The notes under the pieces are model-generated. The model was not told the DNA's origin, searched no databases, and saw only the letters and a program-made list of their open reading frames with translations. A DNA stretch of 24,154 nucleotides from CAZVCJ01 sp964625745 (GTDB lineage Bacteria; Chloroflexota; Anaerolineae; VGOG01): the NCBI GenBank assembly GCA_964625745.1, contig CAZVCJ010000051.1:1-24154 (forward strand), written 5' to 3'. Within the stretch, counting starts at the first letter, position 1. Each line of letters starts with the position of its first letter. Positions 4,639-12,207 of this stretch are shown here, piece after piece. The translations under genes were made by a program, and so were the position numbers.

Positions 4639-6672
4639 ATGACGCCTCAGGAGAATCTGGATCAATTGTGCATCAACACCCTGCGTACCCTGGCTATGGA
4701 TGGGGTGCAGAAAGCCAACTCCGGGCACCCGGGGATGCCCATGGGCGCGGCGGCTATGGCCTACGTGCTGTGGACGCGCTTCCTGCGACATAACCCGGCC
4801 AATCCGGCCTGGCCAGACCGGGACCGGTTCGTGCTCTCGGCAGGGCACGGTTCCATGTTGCTGTACGGCCTGTTGCACCTCACCGGCTATGACCTCCCGC
4901 TGGAGGAGTTGCAGAGTTTCCGCCAGTGGGGCAGCCGCACCCCCGGCCATCCTGAGTATGGCCTGGCACCGGGGGTGGAGACCACCACCGGCCCGCTGGG
5001 ACAGGGCTTCACCAACGGGGTGGGCATGGCCATCGCCCAGGCGTACCTGGCCGCCCACTTCAACGTGCCCCCTGAGCCTGCCGAAGGGCGTCCCGGCCAC
5101 AAGATGGTTGACCACTACGTCTACGCCATCGTCAGCGACGGCGACCTGATGGAGGGTGTCGCATCCGAAGCTGCCTCGCTGGCCGGCCACCTGCGCCTGG
5201 GCAAGCTGATCTACCTGTACGACGACAACCGCATCTCCATCGAGGGCAGCACCGACCTGACCTTCACCGAGGATCGAGGCCGGCGCTTTGAGGCTTACAG
5301 TTGGCACGTGCAGCACGTGGACGGGTACGACCTGGAGGGCATCGCCGCTGCCATCCGCGCTGCCCAGGCCGACCCGCGTCCCTCGCTGATCCTCGCCCGC
5401 ACGCACATCGGCTACGGCAGCCCCAACAAGCAGGACACCGCCAGCGCTCACGGCGCGCCGCTGGGCGAGGAGGAGGTGCGGCTCACCAAGGAGAACCTGG
5501 GCTGGCCCACCGAGCCGCCGTTCCTCATCCCCGACCAGGCCCTGGCCCATTTTCGCCAGGCTCTGAAGAGGGGAAGCTTGTGGGAGGCGGAGTGGCAAGC
5601 CCGTTTCGATGCCTACGCCGCCGAGTATCCCGACCTGGCCGACGAGTGGCATACGGTGATGGCTGGCGAGTTGCCGGTGGGCTGGGATGCAGACCTGCCC
5701 ACTTTTGGGCCGGAGGATGGGCCGCTGGCTACCCGCGTCGCCTCGAGCAGGGTGCTCAATGCCATCGCGCCTCACCTGCCCACCCTGATCGGCGGCTCGG
5801 CGGACCTGGAGCCATCGTGCAAGACCTACTTGAACGGCTACGGCGACTTCTCCGCCGATAACCCTGGTGGTCGTAACTTCCACTTCGGAGTGCGTGAGCA
5901 CGCCATGGGCGGCATCCTGAGTGGCATGGCCTTGCACGGCGGGGTGATCCCCTACGGCAGCACCTTCCTGGTCTTCTCCGACTACATGCGCCCCAGCATC
6001 CGCCTGGCGGCCATGATGGAGATACCTGTCATCTACGTCTTCACCCACGACAGCATCGGCATCGGGGAGGATGGGCCGACCCACCAGCCGATAGAGCAAC
6101 TGGCCGCGCTGCGGGCCATCCCTCACCTCACCGTGATCCGCCCCGCCGACGCGGCTGAGACCGTCGTCGCCTGGCGCGTGGCCCTGGAGCACCGCGAGGG
6201 GCCGGTGGCGCTGCTCTTCACCCGGCAGAAGCTGCCCGTGCTGGATCGCGCTCATCTCGCCCCCGCCGACGGGTTGGTGCGCGGGGCCTACATCCTGGCT
6301 GAATCCGAAGGAGGGCGGCCCGACGTCATCCTGATCGCCACAGGCTCCGAGGTACACCCGGCTCTCGCGGCCCGGGAGCGGCTATCCGAGCAGGGAGTGA
6401 GGGCGCGGGTAGTGAACATGCCCAGTTGGGAACTCTTCGAGCGGCAGCCTCAATCGTACCGCGAGGAAGTGTTGCCTCCCGAAGTGACCGCACGCCTGGC
6501 CATCGAGGCCGGGGTGCCGCAGGGCTGGTCTCGCTATGTTGGTGACAGGGGCGACGTGATCGGCATTGACCGCTTTGGAGCCTCGGCGCCATACAAGGTG
6601 TTATGGGAGAAGTACGGTTTCACGGCGGAGAACGTCGCCGCCCGCGCCCTGGAGATGCTAGAAAGAGAGTGA
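4639..6672 (+). CDS. tkt: Transketolase
   Basis: A full-length 677-residue transketolase: thiamine diphosphate-dependent transfer of two-carbon ketol units in the non-oxidative pentose phosphate pathway. Family landmarks in order: NSGHPGMPMGAA, LSAGHGSMLLY, TTTGPLGQG, the cofactor motif SDGDLMEG...YDDN, SAHGAPLG, GGSADLEPS, the catalytic-Glu block FGVREHAMGG, and DSIGIGEDGPTHQP. The C-terminal domain ends SAPYKVLWEKYGFTAENV. AAAGGAGAG precedes ATG 4639. A short insertion, PEPAEGR at about residues 145-151, comes from the same dispersed repeat as in the flavoprotein gene. It lies before the HKMVDHYVY strand in a loop and should be tolerated. The half-ferritin at 6676 starts 3 nt after its stop, implying co-transcription. 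Confidence 0.97.
   Translation: MTPQENLDQLCINTLRTLAMDGVQKANSGHPGMPMGAAAMAYVLWTRFLRHNPANPAWPDRDRFVLSAGHGSMLLYGLLHLTGYDLPLEELQSFRQWGSRTPGHPEYGLAPGVETTTGPLGQGFTNGVGMAIAQAYLAAHFNVPPEPAEGRPGHKMVDHYVYAIVSDGDLMEGVASEAASLAGHLRLGKLIYLYDDNRISIEGSTDLTFTEDRGRRFEAYSWHVQHVDGYDLEGIAAAIRAAQADPRPSLILARTHIGYGSPNKQDTASAHGAPLGEEEVRLTKENLGWPTEPPFLIPDQALAHFRQALKRGSLWEAEWQARFDAYAAEYPDLADEWHTVMAGELPVGWDADLPTFGPEDGPLATRVASSRVLNAIAPHLPTLIGGSADLEPSCKTYLNGYGDFSADNPGGRNFHFGVREHAMGGILSGMALHGGVIPYGSTFLVFSDYMRPSIRLAAMMEIPVIYVFTHDSIGIGEDGPTHQPIEQLAALRAIPHLTVIRPADAAETVVAWRVALEHREGPVALLFTRQKLPVLDRAHLAPADGLVRGAYILAESEGGRPDVILIATGSEVHPALAARERLSEQGVRARVVNMPSWELFERQPQSYREEVLPPEVTARLAIEAGVPQGWSRYVGDRGDVIGIDRFGASAPYKVLWEKYGFTAENVAARALEMLERE
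5070..5088 (+). repeat. In-frame dispersed repeat inside tkt
   Basis: CCCTGAGCCTGCCGAAGGG matches the CTGAGCCTGTCGAAGGG unit in the flavoprotein gene with one change. It encodes PEPAEG in a loop of transketolase where most relatives have no extra residues. Confidence 0.6.
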
Positions 6673-6675
6673 AAC

Positions 6676-6951
6676 ATGACAGAGGACATCTTTGAATTGC
6701 CGCAGGCTTGGCGTATGGCCATCCAAAGGGAGCAGGATGCTCACGACTTCTACGTGCGGATGGCCCAGACCGCCACTGATCCAAGCGCCAAAGCCTTGTT
6801 CGAGGAATTGGCGGCTGAGGAAACCAAGCATAAGCAGCGGCTGGAGGCTGAGTACCGTCGCGTTTTCGAGCGCGACATGGAGGAGCCAAGACAGCGTCTG
6901 GGTATCTTCGAGCACGACTTAAGGAAGAAGAAGCCCACTGAGACAGCATAG
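6676..6951 (+). CDS. Half-ferritin (rubrerythrin-like) small protein, second copy
   Basis: A 91-residue relative of the 2703 protein. Candidate ligands are E19 and E49-x-x-H52 (AEETKH), with the same 30+3 spacing. The first 60 residues form the two-helix half-site. The C-terminal 35 residues are charged, with no recognisable domain, and end in a Lys-rich KKKP stretch. It begins 3 nt after the tkt stop. The only ribosome site is AAAGAGAG in the tkt tail, so translation may be coupled. As at 2703, a two-half paralogue follows directly. A single chain cannot supply a full diiron site, so an oligomer or a complex with the 6974 product is expected (inference). Confidence 0.75.
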   Translation: MTEDIFELPQAWRMAIQREQDAHDFYVRMAQTATDPSAKALFEELAAEETKHKQRLEAEYRRVFERDMEEPRQRLGIFEHDLRKKKPTETA

Positions 6952-6973
6952 TGAGATTGAAGGAGTGTTAGCA

Positions 6974-7480
6974 ATGCAGGAAAACACGGTTGCTCTACAA
7001 GCCCTGCGCCAGGCCATACGCTTGGAGCAGGACGGGTACAAGTTCTATACCGAGGCTGCGGAAAGGACGACGGACCCGCGCGGTCGGGAGATGTTTCTGT
7101 CCCTGGCCGATGACGAGAAGCTTCACCTGCGCATCGTGAGAGATCAGTATGAAGCCCTCAGCACCGGCCAAGGGTGGGTCTCCTTCTCCGAGGCCCTGGA
7201 GCTTAAGCCCGTGGATGTGGACAAACCCCTCTTCCCGCCGGAAAGGGAGGCTTTAGGGAAGGCCATCGGTCCCGAGGCTAGCGATACGGATGCCTTGCTG
7301 TTCGCGCTGGAGATCGAAAACGAGAGCTACGAACTGTACAGGAAGGCGGCAACCGAGACCGCCGATCCTGTCGGCAAGGCGATGTATCAGCGACTGGCCA
7401 GCCAGGAGCGCACTCACTTCGACATCCTGATGCTCAACTACGAGCATCTGGTCAGCACCGGAAGCTGGCGCGGCCTGTAA
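6974..7480 (+). CDS. Rubrerythrin-like double ferritin-domain protein, second copy
   Basis: A 168-residue paralogue of the 3009 protein, with two helical halves: E18 and E48-x-x-H51 (DDEKLH), then E115 and E145-x-x-H148 (SQERTH). All expected diiron ligands are present and no rubredoxin domain is attached. ATG 6974 is chosen over GTG 6965 because GAAGGAG lies 8 nt before it. Compared with the 3009 protein it lacks about 15 residues in the linker to the second half and the Trp-rich C-terminus. The order half-ferritin then double-ferritin repeats the arrangement at 2703/3009. Confidence 0.85.
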   Translation: MQENTVALQALRQAIRLEQDGYKFYTEAAERTTDPRGREMFLSLADDEKLHLRIVRDQYEALSTGQGWVSFSEALELKPVDVDKPLFPPEREALGKAIGPEASDTDALLFALEIENESYELYRKAATETADPVGKAMYQRLASQERTHFDILMLNYEHLVSTGSWRGL

Positions 7481-7483
7481 GGC

Positions 7484-7506
7484 CCATACCCAATATCTAA
7501 TATCCA
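7484..7506 (+). repeat. Iterated CAATATC/TAATATC repeat abutting the CDF start codon
   Basis: CCCATACCCAATATCTAATA then TCCAATG: a 7-8-nt unit (CCAATAT, CTAATAT, CCAATG) is repeated and ends inside the ATG at 7507. It replaces any Shine-Dalgarno sequence, so the CDF gene has no visible ribosome site. Confidence 0.5.
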
Positions 7507-8439
7507 ATGACTCACGAACACAGTGCCCATCGTCTCGCCGAGCGCAGAGGACTGACCCTGGCCATCATCTTCACAGGCACTATCCTGCTGGCTGAGATCA
7601 TCGGCGGAATCCTGACCAACAGCCTGGCTCTCCTGGCCGATGCGGGGCACATGCTGGTTGACGTAGCCTCGCTGGTGATGAGCTTCCTGGCCCTCACCTT
7701 TGCCCTGAGGCCGCCTAGTAAGGAACGCACCTTTGGCTTCCATCGTCTGGAGATCCTGGCTGCCCTGGCCAATGGCGCGACTCTGATCTTGATCTGTCTC
7801 TACATCTTCTACGAGGCTTATCAGCGCATCTTAACCCCCCAGCCGGTGCAAGGGGCGGGGATGCTGGCCATTGCCTTCATCGGGCTGGTGGCCAATGTGG
7901 CGGCCATCATGGTTCTGGAGAAGGGAGAGAGCCTCAACGTCCGCAGCGCGTTCTTGCACGTTCTGGGCGATACCCTCTCCTCGGTAGGCATCATCGTGGG
8001 TGGGCTGGTGATGCTCTTCACCGGCTGGTACATCATTGACCCCATCATCAGCGTGCTCATTGCCTTGCTCATTCTGATCAGCGCCTACCGGGTCACCGTG
8101 GAAGCGGTCAACATCCTGCTGGAGGCGACGCCCAGGGGCATTGACCTGCGCGAGGTGGTAGAGGCGGTGCGGAAAGTGGATGGGGTGAGGGACATCCACG
8201 ACGTGCACATCTGGAGTATCACCTCTGGGCTCCACGCCTTGAGTGCCCACCTTCTGATTGATGACCAACTGACCAGTTGCAGCGTGGACATCGTGGAACG
8301 GGTACAGTCTCTCTTAAAGCACGATTTCGGCATCGCCCACACCACCCTCCAGTGTGAATGTGAATCCTGTGCCAATGGAGGGATGGTCTGCGTCCTGGAT
8401 CGCTCAACGGTTCCCCAGGAGGCGGGGCACGGGCGCTAG
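7507..8439 (+). CDS. Cation diffusion facilitator family metal exporter (CzcD/ZitB type)
   Basis: A 310-residue inner-membrane zinc (or related divalent metal) proton antiporter. Six hydrophobic segments fall within about residues 17-200. The metal site residues are in LLADAGHMLVD (H and D on TM2) and HVLGDTLSSVG (H and D on TM5), the standard HxxxD pairs. The cytoplasmic C-terminal domain contains DGVRDIHDVHIWSITSG, the ferredoxin-like fold that senses metal. The tail has C-E-C-E-S-C, which could bind metal. ATG 7507 has no Shine-Dalgarno because an iterated repeat ends at it. Its place after the ferritin-like genes fits iron/zinc homeostasis during oxidative stress (inference). Confidence 0.93.
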   Translation: MTHEHSAHRLAERRGLTLAIIFTGTILLAEIIGGILTNSLALLADAGHMLVDVASLVMSFLALTFALRPPSKERTFGFHRLEILAALANGATLILICLYIFYEAYQRILTPQPVQGAGMLAIAFIGLVANVAAIMVLEKGESLNVRSAFLHVLGDTLSSVGIIVGGLVMLFTGWYIIDPIISVLIALLILISAYRVTVEAVNILLEATPRGIDLREVVEAVRKVDGVRDIHDVHIWSITSGLHALSAHLLIDDQLTSCSVDIVERVQSLLKHDFGIAHTTLQCECESCANGGMVCVLDRSTVPQEAGHGR

Positions 8440-8454
8440 ATATGAATTGTATCA

Positions 8455-8590
8455 TTAACTGCTCAGCCTCCTACAGGTTGGAGTGCGTTCGCTGTCACCC
8501 CTTCACTTCGTTCAGGGCAAGCTCTGAGCGAAGCGAAGGGTCTCGTTTCACCCAGAACGAGATTCTTCGCTTTGCTCAGAATGACAGGCC
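8455..8590 (+). repeat. Composite dispersed repeat upstream of lacZ
   Basis: TTAACTGCTCAGCCT at 8455-8469 matches the terminal sequence of the MITE-like element inside lacZ (inverse of its right end). It is followed by CACTTCGTTCAGGGCAAGC and CTGAGCGAAGCGAAGGG, a foldable version of the CTGAGC family, and by ATTCTTCGCTTTGCTCAGAA with TGACAG, the GAATGACA end of another common repeat. The 170-bp gap between the CDF gene and lacZ holds essentially only these remnants plus the lacZ ribosome site. No clear promoter was seen. Confidence 0.6.
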
Positions 8591-8610
8591 ATTGAAGGAG
8601 GGCGGATAAC

Positions 8611-11600
8611 ATAACAAAACATCAACTTCGGCAAGAGATCTCCAGCGACGATGACTGGCAAAACCCCCAAATCGTGGGACGAAACAAAGAGCCGGGGCAC
8701 GCGACGTTGGTGCCCTACGTCGATGAGGCCACAGCGCTGGCGGAGGATCGCATGGCCTCGCCTTATTTTAAGCTGCTGAACGGCGAGTGGCAGCTCAAGG
8801 TTGCGCCCAACCCGGCGTCGGCCCCGGAAAGGTTCTACGAGCCGGGCTTTGACGCCAGTGGGTGGGACACTATCGCCGTGCCGGGGAACTGGCAGTTGCA
8901 GGGCCTGGGCCGAGGCTACGACGTGCCTATGTACTGCAATGTCCAGTACCCTTTCCCGGGCGATGATCTCCCGCGCGTGCCGGAAGGCGACAACCCCACC
9001 GGCTCGTACCGCCGGACGTTTGCCGTGCCGGAGGAATGGAACGGGCGGCAGATTTTTCTCCTCTTCGAAGGAGTAGATTCGGCCTTCTACCTCTGGGTCA
9101 ACGGCGAGATGGTGGGCTACAGCCAGGACAGCCGTCTGCCGGCAGAGTTCAATGTCACGCCCTACGTCCAGCCCGGCGAAAACACGCTGGCCGTCCGGGT
9201 CTATCGTTGGTCTGACGGCAGCTATCTGGAAGACCAGGACTATTGGCGGCTGAGCGGCATCTACCGAGACGTGTACCTGTGGGCCGCGCCGCCGGTCCAC
9301 GTGCGCGATTTCTGGGTCAGGACGGATCTCGATGAGGTCTATCGCGACGCCACGCTCAAGGTCAGGGCCAGGATCCGGAACTATGGCGCTGAAGATGCGG
9401 ATGACTATACCTTGGGGTTGGCACTCTTCGACGAGGCGAATCAGCGAATCAGCGAGTCAGCGATGGAGGTGGCGGTCAGGGCCGGGGGCGAGATGAGTTT
9501 GTATTTGGAACAAGCGGTTGTCAATCCCAGGAAGTGGTCGGCGGAGCAACCCAACCTGTACGCCCTGCTGCTGACGCTCAAGGGCACGACAGGCAACGTG
9601 ATCGAGGTTGAGAGGTGTAACGTGGGTTTCCGGCAGGTCGAGATCAAAGACGGGCAGATCCACGTCAACGGCGTGCCGGTTCTGTTCAGGGGCGTGAACC
9701 GGCACGAGCACGATCCTGACACAGGCTACACCATCTCCGTGGAATCCATGGTCCAGGACATTCAGTTGATGAAACGATTCAACATCAATGCCGTACGCAC
9801 CTGCCACTACCCCGACGATCCCCGCTGGTACGATCTGTGCGACCGGTATGGCATCTACCTGATTGACGAAGCCAACATCGAGTCGCACGGCGTGTGGGAC
9901 CGGTTGACCAAAGACCCTGTGTGGAAGACGGCGTTCATGGAGCGTGGCACGCGGATGGTGGAGCGGGACAAGAACCACCCGTCGGTCATCTTATGGTCGC
10001 TGGGTAACGAGTCGGGGTATGGACCGAACCACCAGGCGCTCGCCGACTGGATCCACGAGCACGATCCCACGCGACCGGTACACTACGAGAGTGCCACCCA
10101 GTCGCGTGTTTACGAAGGACCAGAGACCGCCCCGGAGATAGATATCGTGAGCGTGATGTATCCTCGCCTGGATAGGCTCGCCGAGATGGCGCAGACGCCA
10201 GGCGAAACCCGCCCCTTCATCATGGCCGAATATGCCCACGCGATGGGCAACAGCCCCGGCAACCTCAAAGAGTACTGGGACATTATCGAGACCTATCCGC
10301 GTCTGCAAGGCGGTTTCGTCTGGGACTGGGTGGACCAGGGCATCCGGCAAGTCACGGACGAAGGTGAGGAGTGGTATGCCTACGGCGGCGATTTCGGTGA
10401 CGAGCCAAATGACAGCAGTTTCTGCATCAACGGGCTGGTTTTTCCAGATCGCACCATTCACCCATCGCTGTGGGAGGTTAAGAAAGTGTACCAGCCGGTC
10501 AAGGTCGAATCGGTAGATCTGCTCGCCGGCCAGGTTGAGATCGTCAACGTAACTACTCAGGCTGTCATTGCGAGCGAAGCGAAGCAATCCCCAAGCCGCA
10601 AGGAGGAGATTGCTTCGTCGCAAAAAACGCTCCTCGCAATGACACAGGCTGAGCAGTTACCCGTCAACAAACATTCCTTCTCCGACTTGAGTGGGGTGGA
10701 CATCGTATGGAAACTGTCTGCCGATGGCCGTGTGCTGCAGACGGGACGGTTGCCCAGGCTGCGTACGCCTGCTGGCGGGCGCGAGGTCGTTACGGTTCCA
10801 TTCGCCAAGCCAGAGCTGGAGCCAGGCGTCGAGTACTGGCTGACGCTCAGCTTTACGTTGGCTGAGGACACGCCCTGGGCAGAAAAGGGACACGAGGTCG
10901 CCTGGGAGCAGTTTAAAATGCCGTTCGACGTCCCGCCAGTCTCCCCCTTATCGGCCTCGGAGATGCCAGCGCTGAGACTGACCGAGTCCGAGACCCAGGC
11001 TGTTGTGGAGGGGACAGGGTTTCGTCTGGCGTTCGACAAGGGCGAAGGCACGATAGCCTCTTTCCAGTATCAGGGTAACGAGCTGATCGAGAGAGGCCCT
11101 CGCCTGAACTTCTGGCGTGCGCCGACCGAAAACGACCTCAACACCTGGGGCGACGAAAGGGCCGCTATCCGCTGGCGCGAGGTGGGGTTGGATCAGCTTC
11201 AGGAACGGGTAACTGAGGTTGAGGTCGCGCAGCTTGCCCCGCAGGCAGTACGAGTTGCAGTACGCTCGGTCAGCGAGGTCAGAGAAGGCGCCGTGCTGCC
11301 CGAACCGCCAAGCAAAGAGGAACAGTGGGCGATGCTGGAGCAAGGGCTGAACTGGCTTCTGGATGAAGAAAAGCTGCGTCTGCTATGTCTCCGCTTGGGT
11401 GTAGCCTATGACGATTTGCCGGGCACCCACAAGCAGCCCAAGCTCAAGGGATTGCTGACCCGCTCGGTCAGGGAGAATCGTGCACTTGAGCTGGTACAGC
11501 AGGTGCACGACCTCCTCGTTGAATTGGGGGAGCCGGTTCCCGATGCCCTCAAGGAGGTCGTCGCCTCCGGTCAGCTCGAGATGCAGCCACAGCCCAAGCC

Positions 11601-12207
11601 ACCGGCGCGTTTCGAGTGCAACTACGTCTACACGGTCTATGGCAGCGGCGACGTGGTGATTGACACGCACGTCGTGCCGGAGGTAGAAGTGCCTTTCCTG
11701 CCACGCATCGGGTTGCAGATGACCCTGCCAGGCAGGTACGAGCAGTTCACCTGGTACGGGCGTGGCCCGCACGAGACGTATGTGGACCGGAAAGAGGGCG
11801 CGCAGGTCGGCGTGTATAGCGGCACCGTGGACGAGCAGTACGTGCCGTACATCGTGCCCCAGGAAAACGGCAACAAGACCGAGGTACGCTGGGTGGCCCT
11901 GACGAACGAGGAAGGCGTCGGGTTGCTGGCGAGCGGCGAGCGGTGGTTGGAGGTCAGCGCCCATCACTACACCACCGAGGACTTGACCCAGGCCAAACAT
12001 ACCTACGAGCTGAAACGCCGCGATGACATCACCCTCAATCTCGACTACGCACAGTCGGGGTTGGGCAGCGCCAGTTGCGGTCCCGGCCGGCTGGAGAAGT
12101 ACCAGCTCAAGCCGGAGGAGATGCGGTACAGTGTCCGCTTGCGGCCATTCTCGGCCACAATTGATTCTCCGATGGCGCTGAGCAAGCAGGTTTTGAGACA
12201 GAACTAA
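8611..12207 (+). CDS. lacZ: Beta-galactosidase, GH2 family (LacZ), with an apparent ATA start and two internal insertions
   Basis: A cytoplasmic-type GH2 beta-galactosidase of about 1198 residues; E. coli LacZ has about 1023. No signal peptide is seen. Domain order: sugar-binding jelly-roll, Ig-like, TIM barrel with the acid/base Glu in WSLGNESGYG and the nucleophile Glu in IMAEYAHAMGNS, a second Ig-like domain, then the small-chain beta domain ending SASCGPG...YSVRLRPF. Upstream of GTG 8674 the frame encodes DWQNPQIV, continuing into GRNKEPGHA. This is the conserved LacZ N-terminus, so translation must start earlier. The only codon at proper spacing (8 nt) from GAAGGAGGG is ATA 8611, and an in-frame TGA lies at 8593. 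Insertions: about 38-40 residues from a MITE-like repeat (10549-10662), and about 95 residues resembling an effector-associated domain (11311-11604). GTG 8674 is the fallback start. The 1-nt overlap with the next gene suggests an operon. Confidence 0.93.
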   Translation: MTKHQLRQEISSDDDWQNPQIVGRNKEPGHATLVPYVDEATALAEDRMASPYFKLLNGEWQLKVAPNPASAPERFYEPGFDASGWDTIAVPGNWQLQGLGRGYDVPMYCNVQYPFPGDDLPRVPEGDNPTGSYRRTFAVPEEWNGRQIFLLFEGVDSAFYLWVNGEMVGYSQDSRLPAEFNVTPYVQPGENTLAVRVYRWSDGSYLEDQDYWRLSGIYRDVYLWAAPPVHVRDFWVRTDLDEVYRDATLKVRARIRNYGAEDADDYTLGLALFDEANQRISESAMEVAVRAGGEMSLYLEQAVVNPRKWSAEQPNLYALLLTLKGTTGNVIEVERCNVGFRQVEIKDGQIHVNGVPVLFRGVNRHEHDPDTGYTISVESMVQDIQLMKRFNINAVRTCHYPDDPRWYDLCDRYGIYLIDEANIESHGVWDRLTKDPVWKTAFMERGTRMVERDKNHPSVILWSLGNESGYGPNHQALADWIHEHDPTRPVHYESATQSRVYEGPETAPEIDIVSVMYPRLDRLAEMAQTPGETRPFIMAEYAHAMGNSPGNLKEYWDIIETYPRLQGGFVWDWVDQGIRQVTDEGEEWYAYGGDFGDEPNDSSFCINGLVFPDRTIHPSLWEVKKVYQPVKVESVDLLAGQVEIVNVTTQAVIASEAKQSPSRKEEIASSQKTLLAMTQAEQLPVNKHSFSDLSGVDIVWKLSADGRVLQTGRLPRLRTPAGGREVVTVPFAKPELEPGVEYWLTLSFTLAEDTPWAEKGHEVAWEQFKMPFDVPPVSPLSASEMPALRLTESETQAVVEGTGFRLAFDKGEGTIASFQYQGNELIERGPRLNFWRAPTENDLNTWGDERAAIRWREVGLDQLQERVTEVEVAQLAPQAVRVAVRSVSEVREGAVLPEPPSKEEQWAMLEQGLNWLLDEEKLRLLCLRLGVAYDDLPGTHKQPKLKGLLTRSVRENRALELVQQVHDLLVELGEPVPDALKEVVASGQLEMQPQPKPPARFECNYVYTVYGSGDVVIDTHVVPEVEVPFLPRIGLQMTLPGRYEQFTWYGRGPHETYVDRKEGAQVGVYSGTVDEQYVPYIVPQENGNKTEVRWVALTNEEGVGLLASGERWLEVSAHHYTTEDLTQAKHTYELKRRDDITLNLDYAQSGLGSASCGPGRLEKYQLKPEEMRYSVRLRPFSATIDSPMALSKQVLRQN
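10549..10662 (+). mobile_element. MITE-like element inserted in frame in lacZ
   Basis: Direct repeats GTCAAC at 10543-10548 and 10663-10668 flank a 114-bp element. Its ends are imperfect inverted repeats of about 26-28 bp: GTAACTACTCAGGCTGTCAT and onward at left; the complement of the right end reads GTAACTGCTCAGCCTGTGTC and onward. Inner arms GCGAAGCAATC and GATTGCTTCG form the familiar dispersed GTCATTGCGAG repeat. Element plus one duplicated site is 120 bp (40 codons), so lacZ stays open. The flanking protein reads QVEIVN before and VNKHSFSDL after. Relatives would join these directly. Confidence 0.7.
11311..11604 (+). other. Inserted helical domain in LacZ resembling effector-associated (death-like) domains
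   Basis: This falls within the small-chain beta domain of LacZ, at about residues 901-998. The core, about residues 914-975, reads NWLLDEEKLRLLCLRLG, then VAYDDLPGTHKQPKLKGLL and LELVQQVHDLL. It matches the pattern of effector-associated domains: acidic turn, LRxLCxxLGVxYDDLPGxxKxxK, then a basic helix and LxxLV. A charged linker follows (MQPQPKPPAR) before the normal LacZ strands resume at YVYTVYGSGDVVIDT. The assignment is by motif memory only; no profile search was run. Confidence 0.55.

Noticed and set aside
4618..6357. A 579-codon open frame on the - strand opposite tkt
   Set aside because: The + strand encodes an unmistakable full-length transketolase. The antisense translation has no recognisable domain.
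2703..7480. Encapsulin cargo system from the half-ferritins
   Set aside because: The half-site spacing is compatible, but no encapsulin shell gene or C-terminal targeting peptide is visible in the window.
9437..9465. Tandem AATCAGCG units inside lacZ
   Set aside because: Three imperfect 8-nt copies encode NQRISESAM in a normal loop. It may be another small repeat insertion but is too short to claim.
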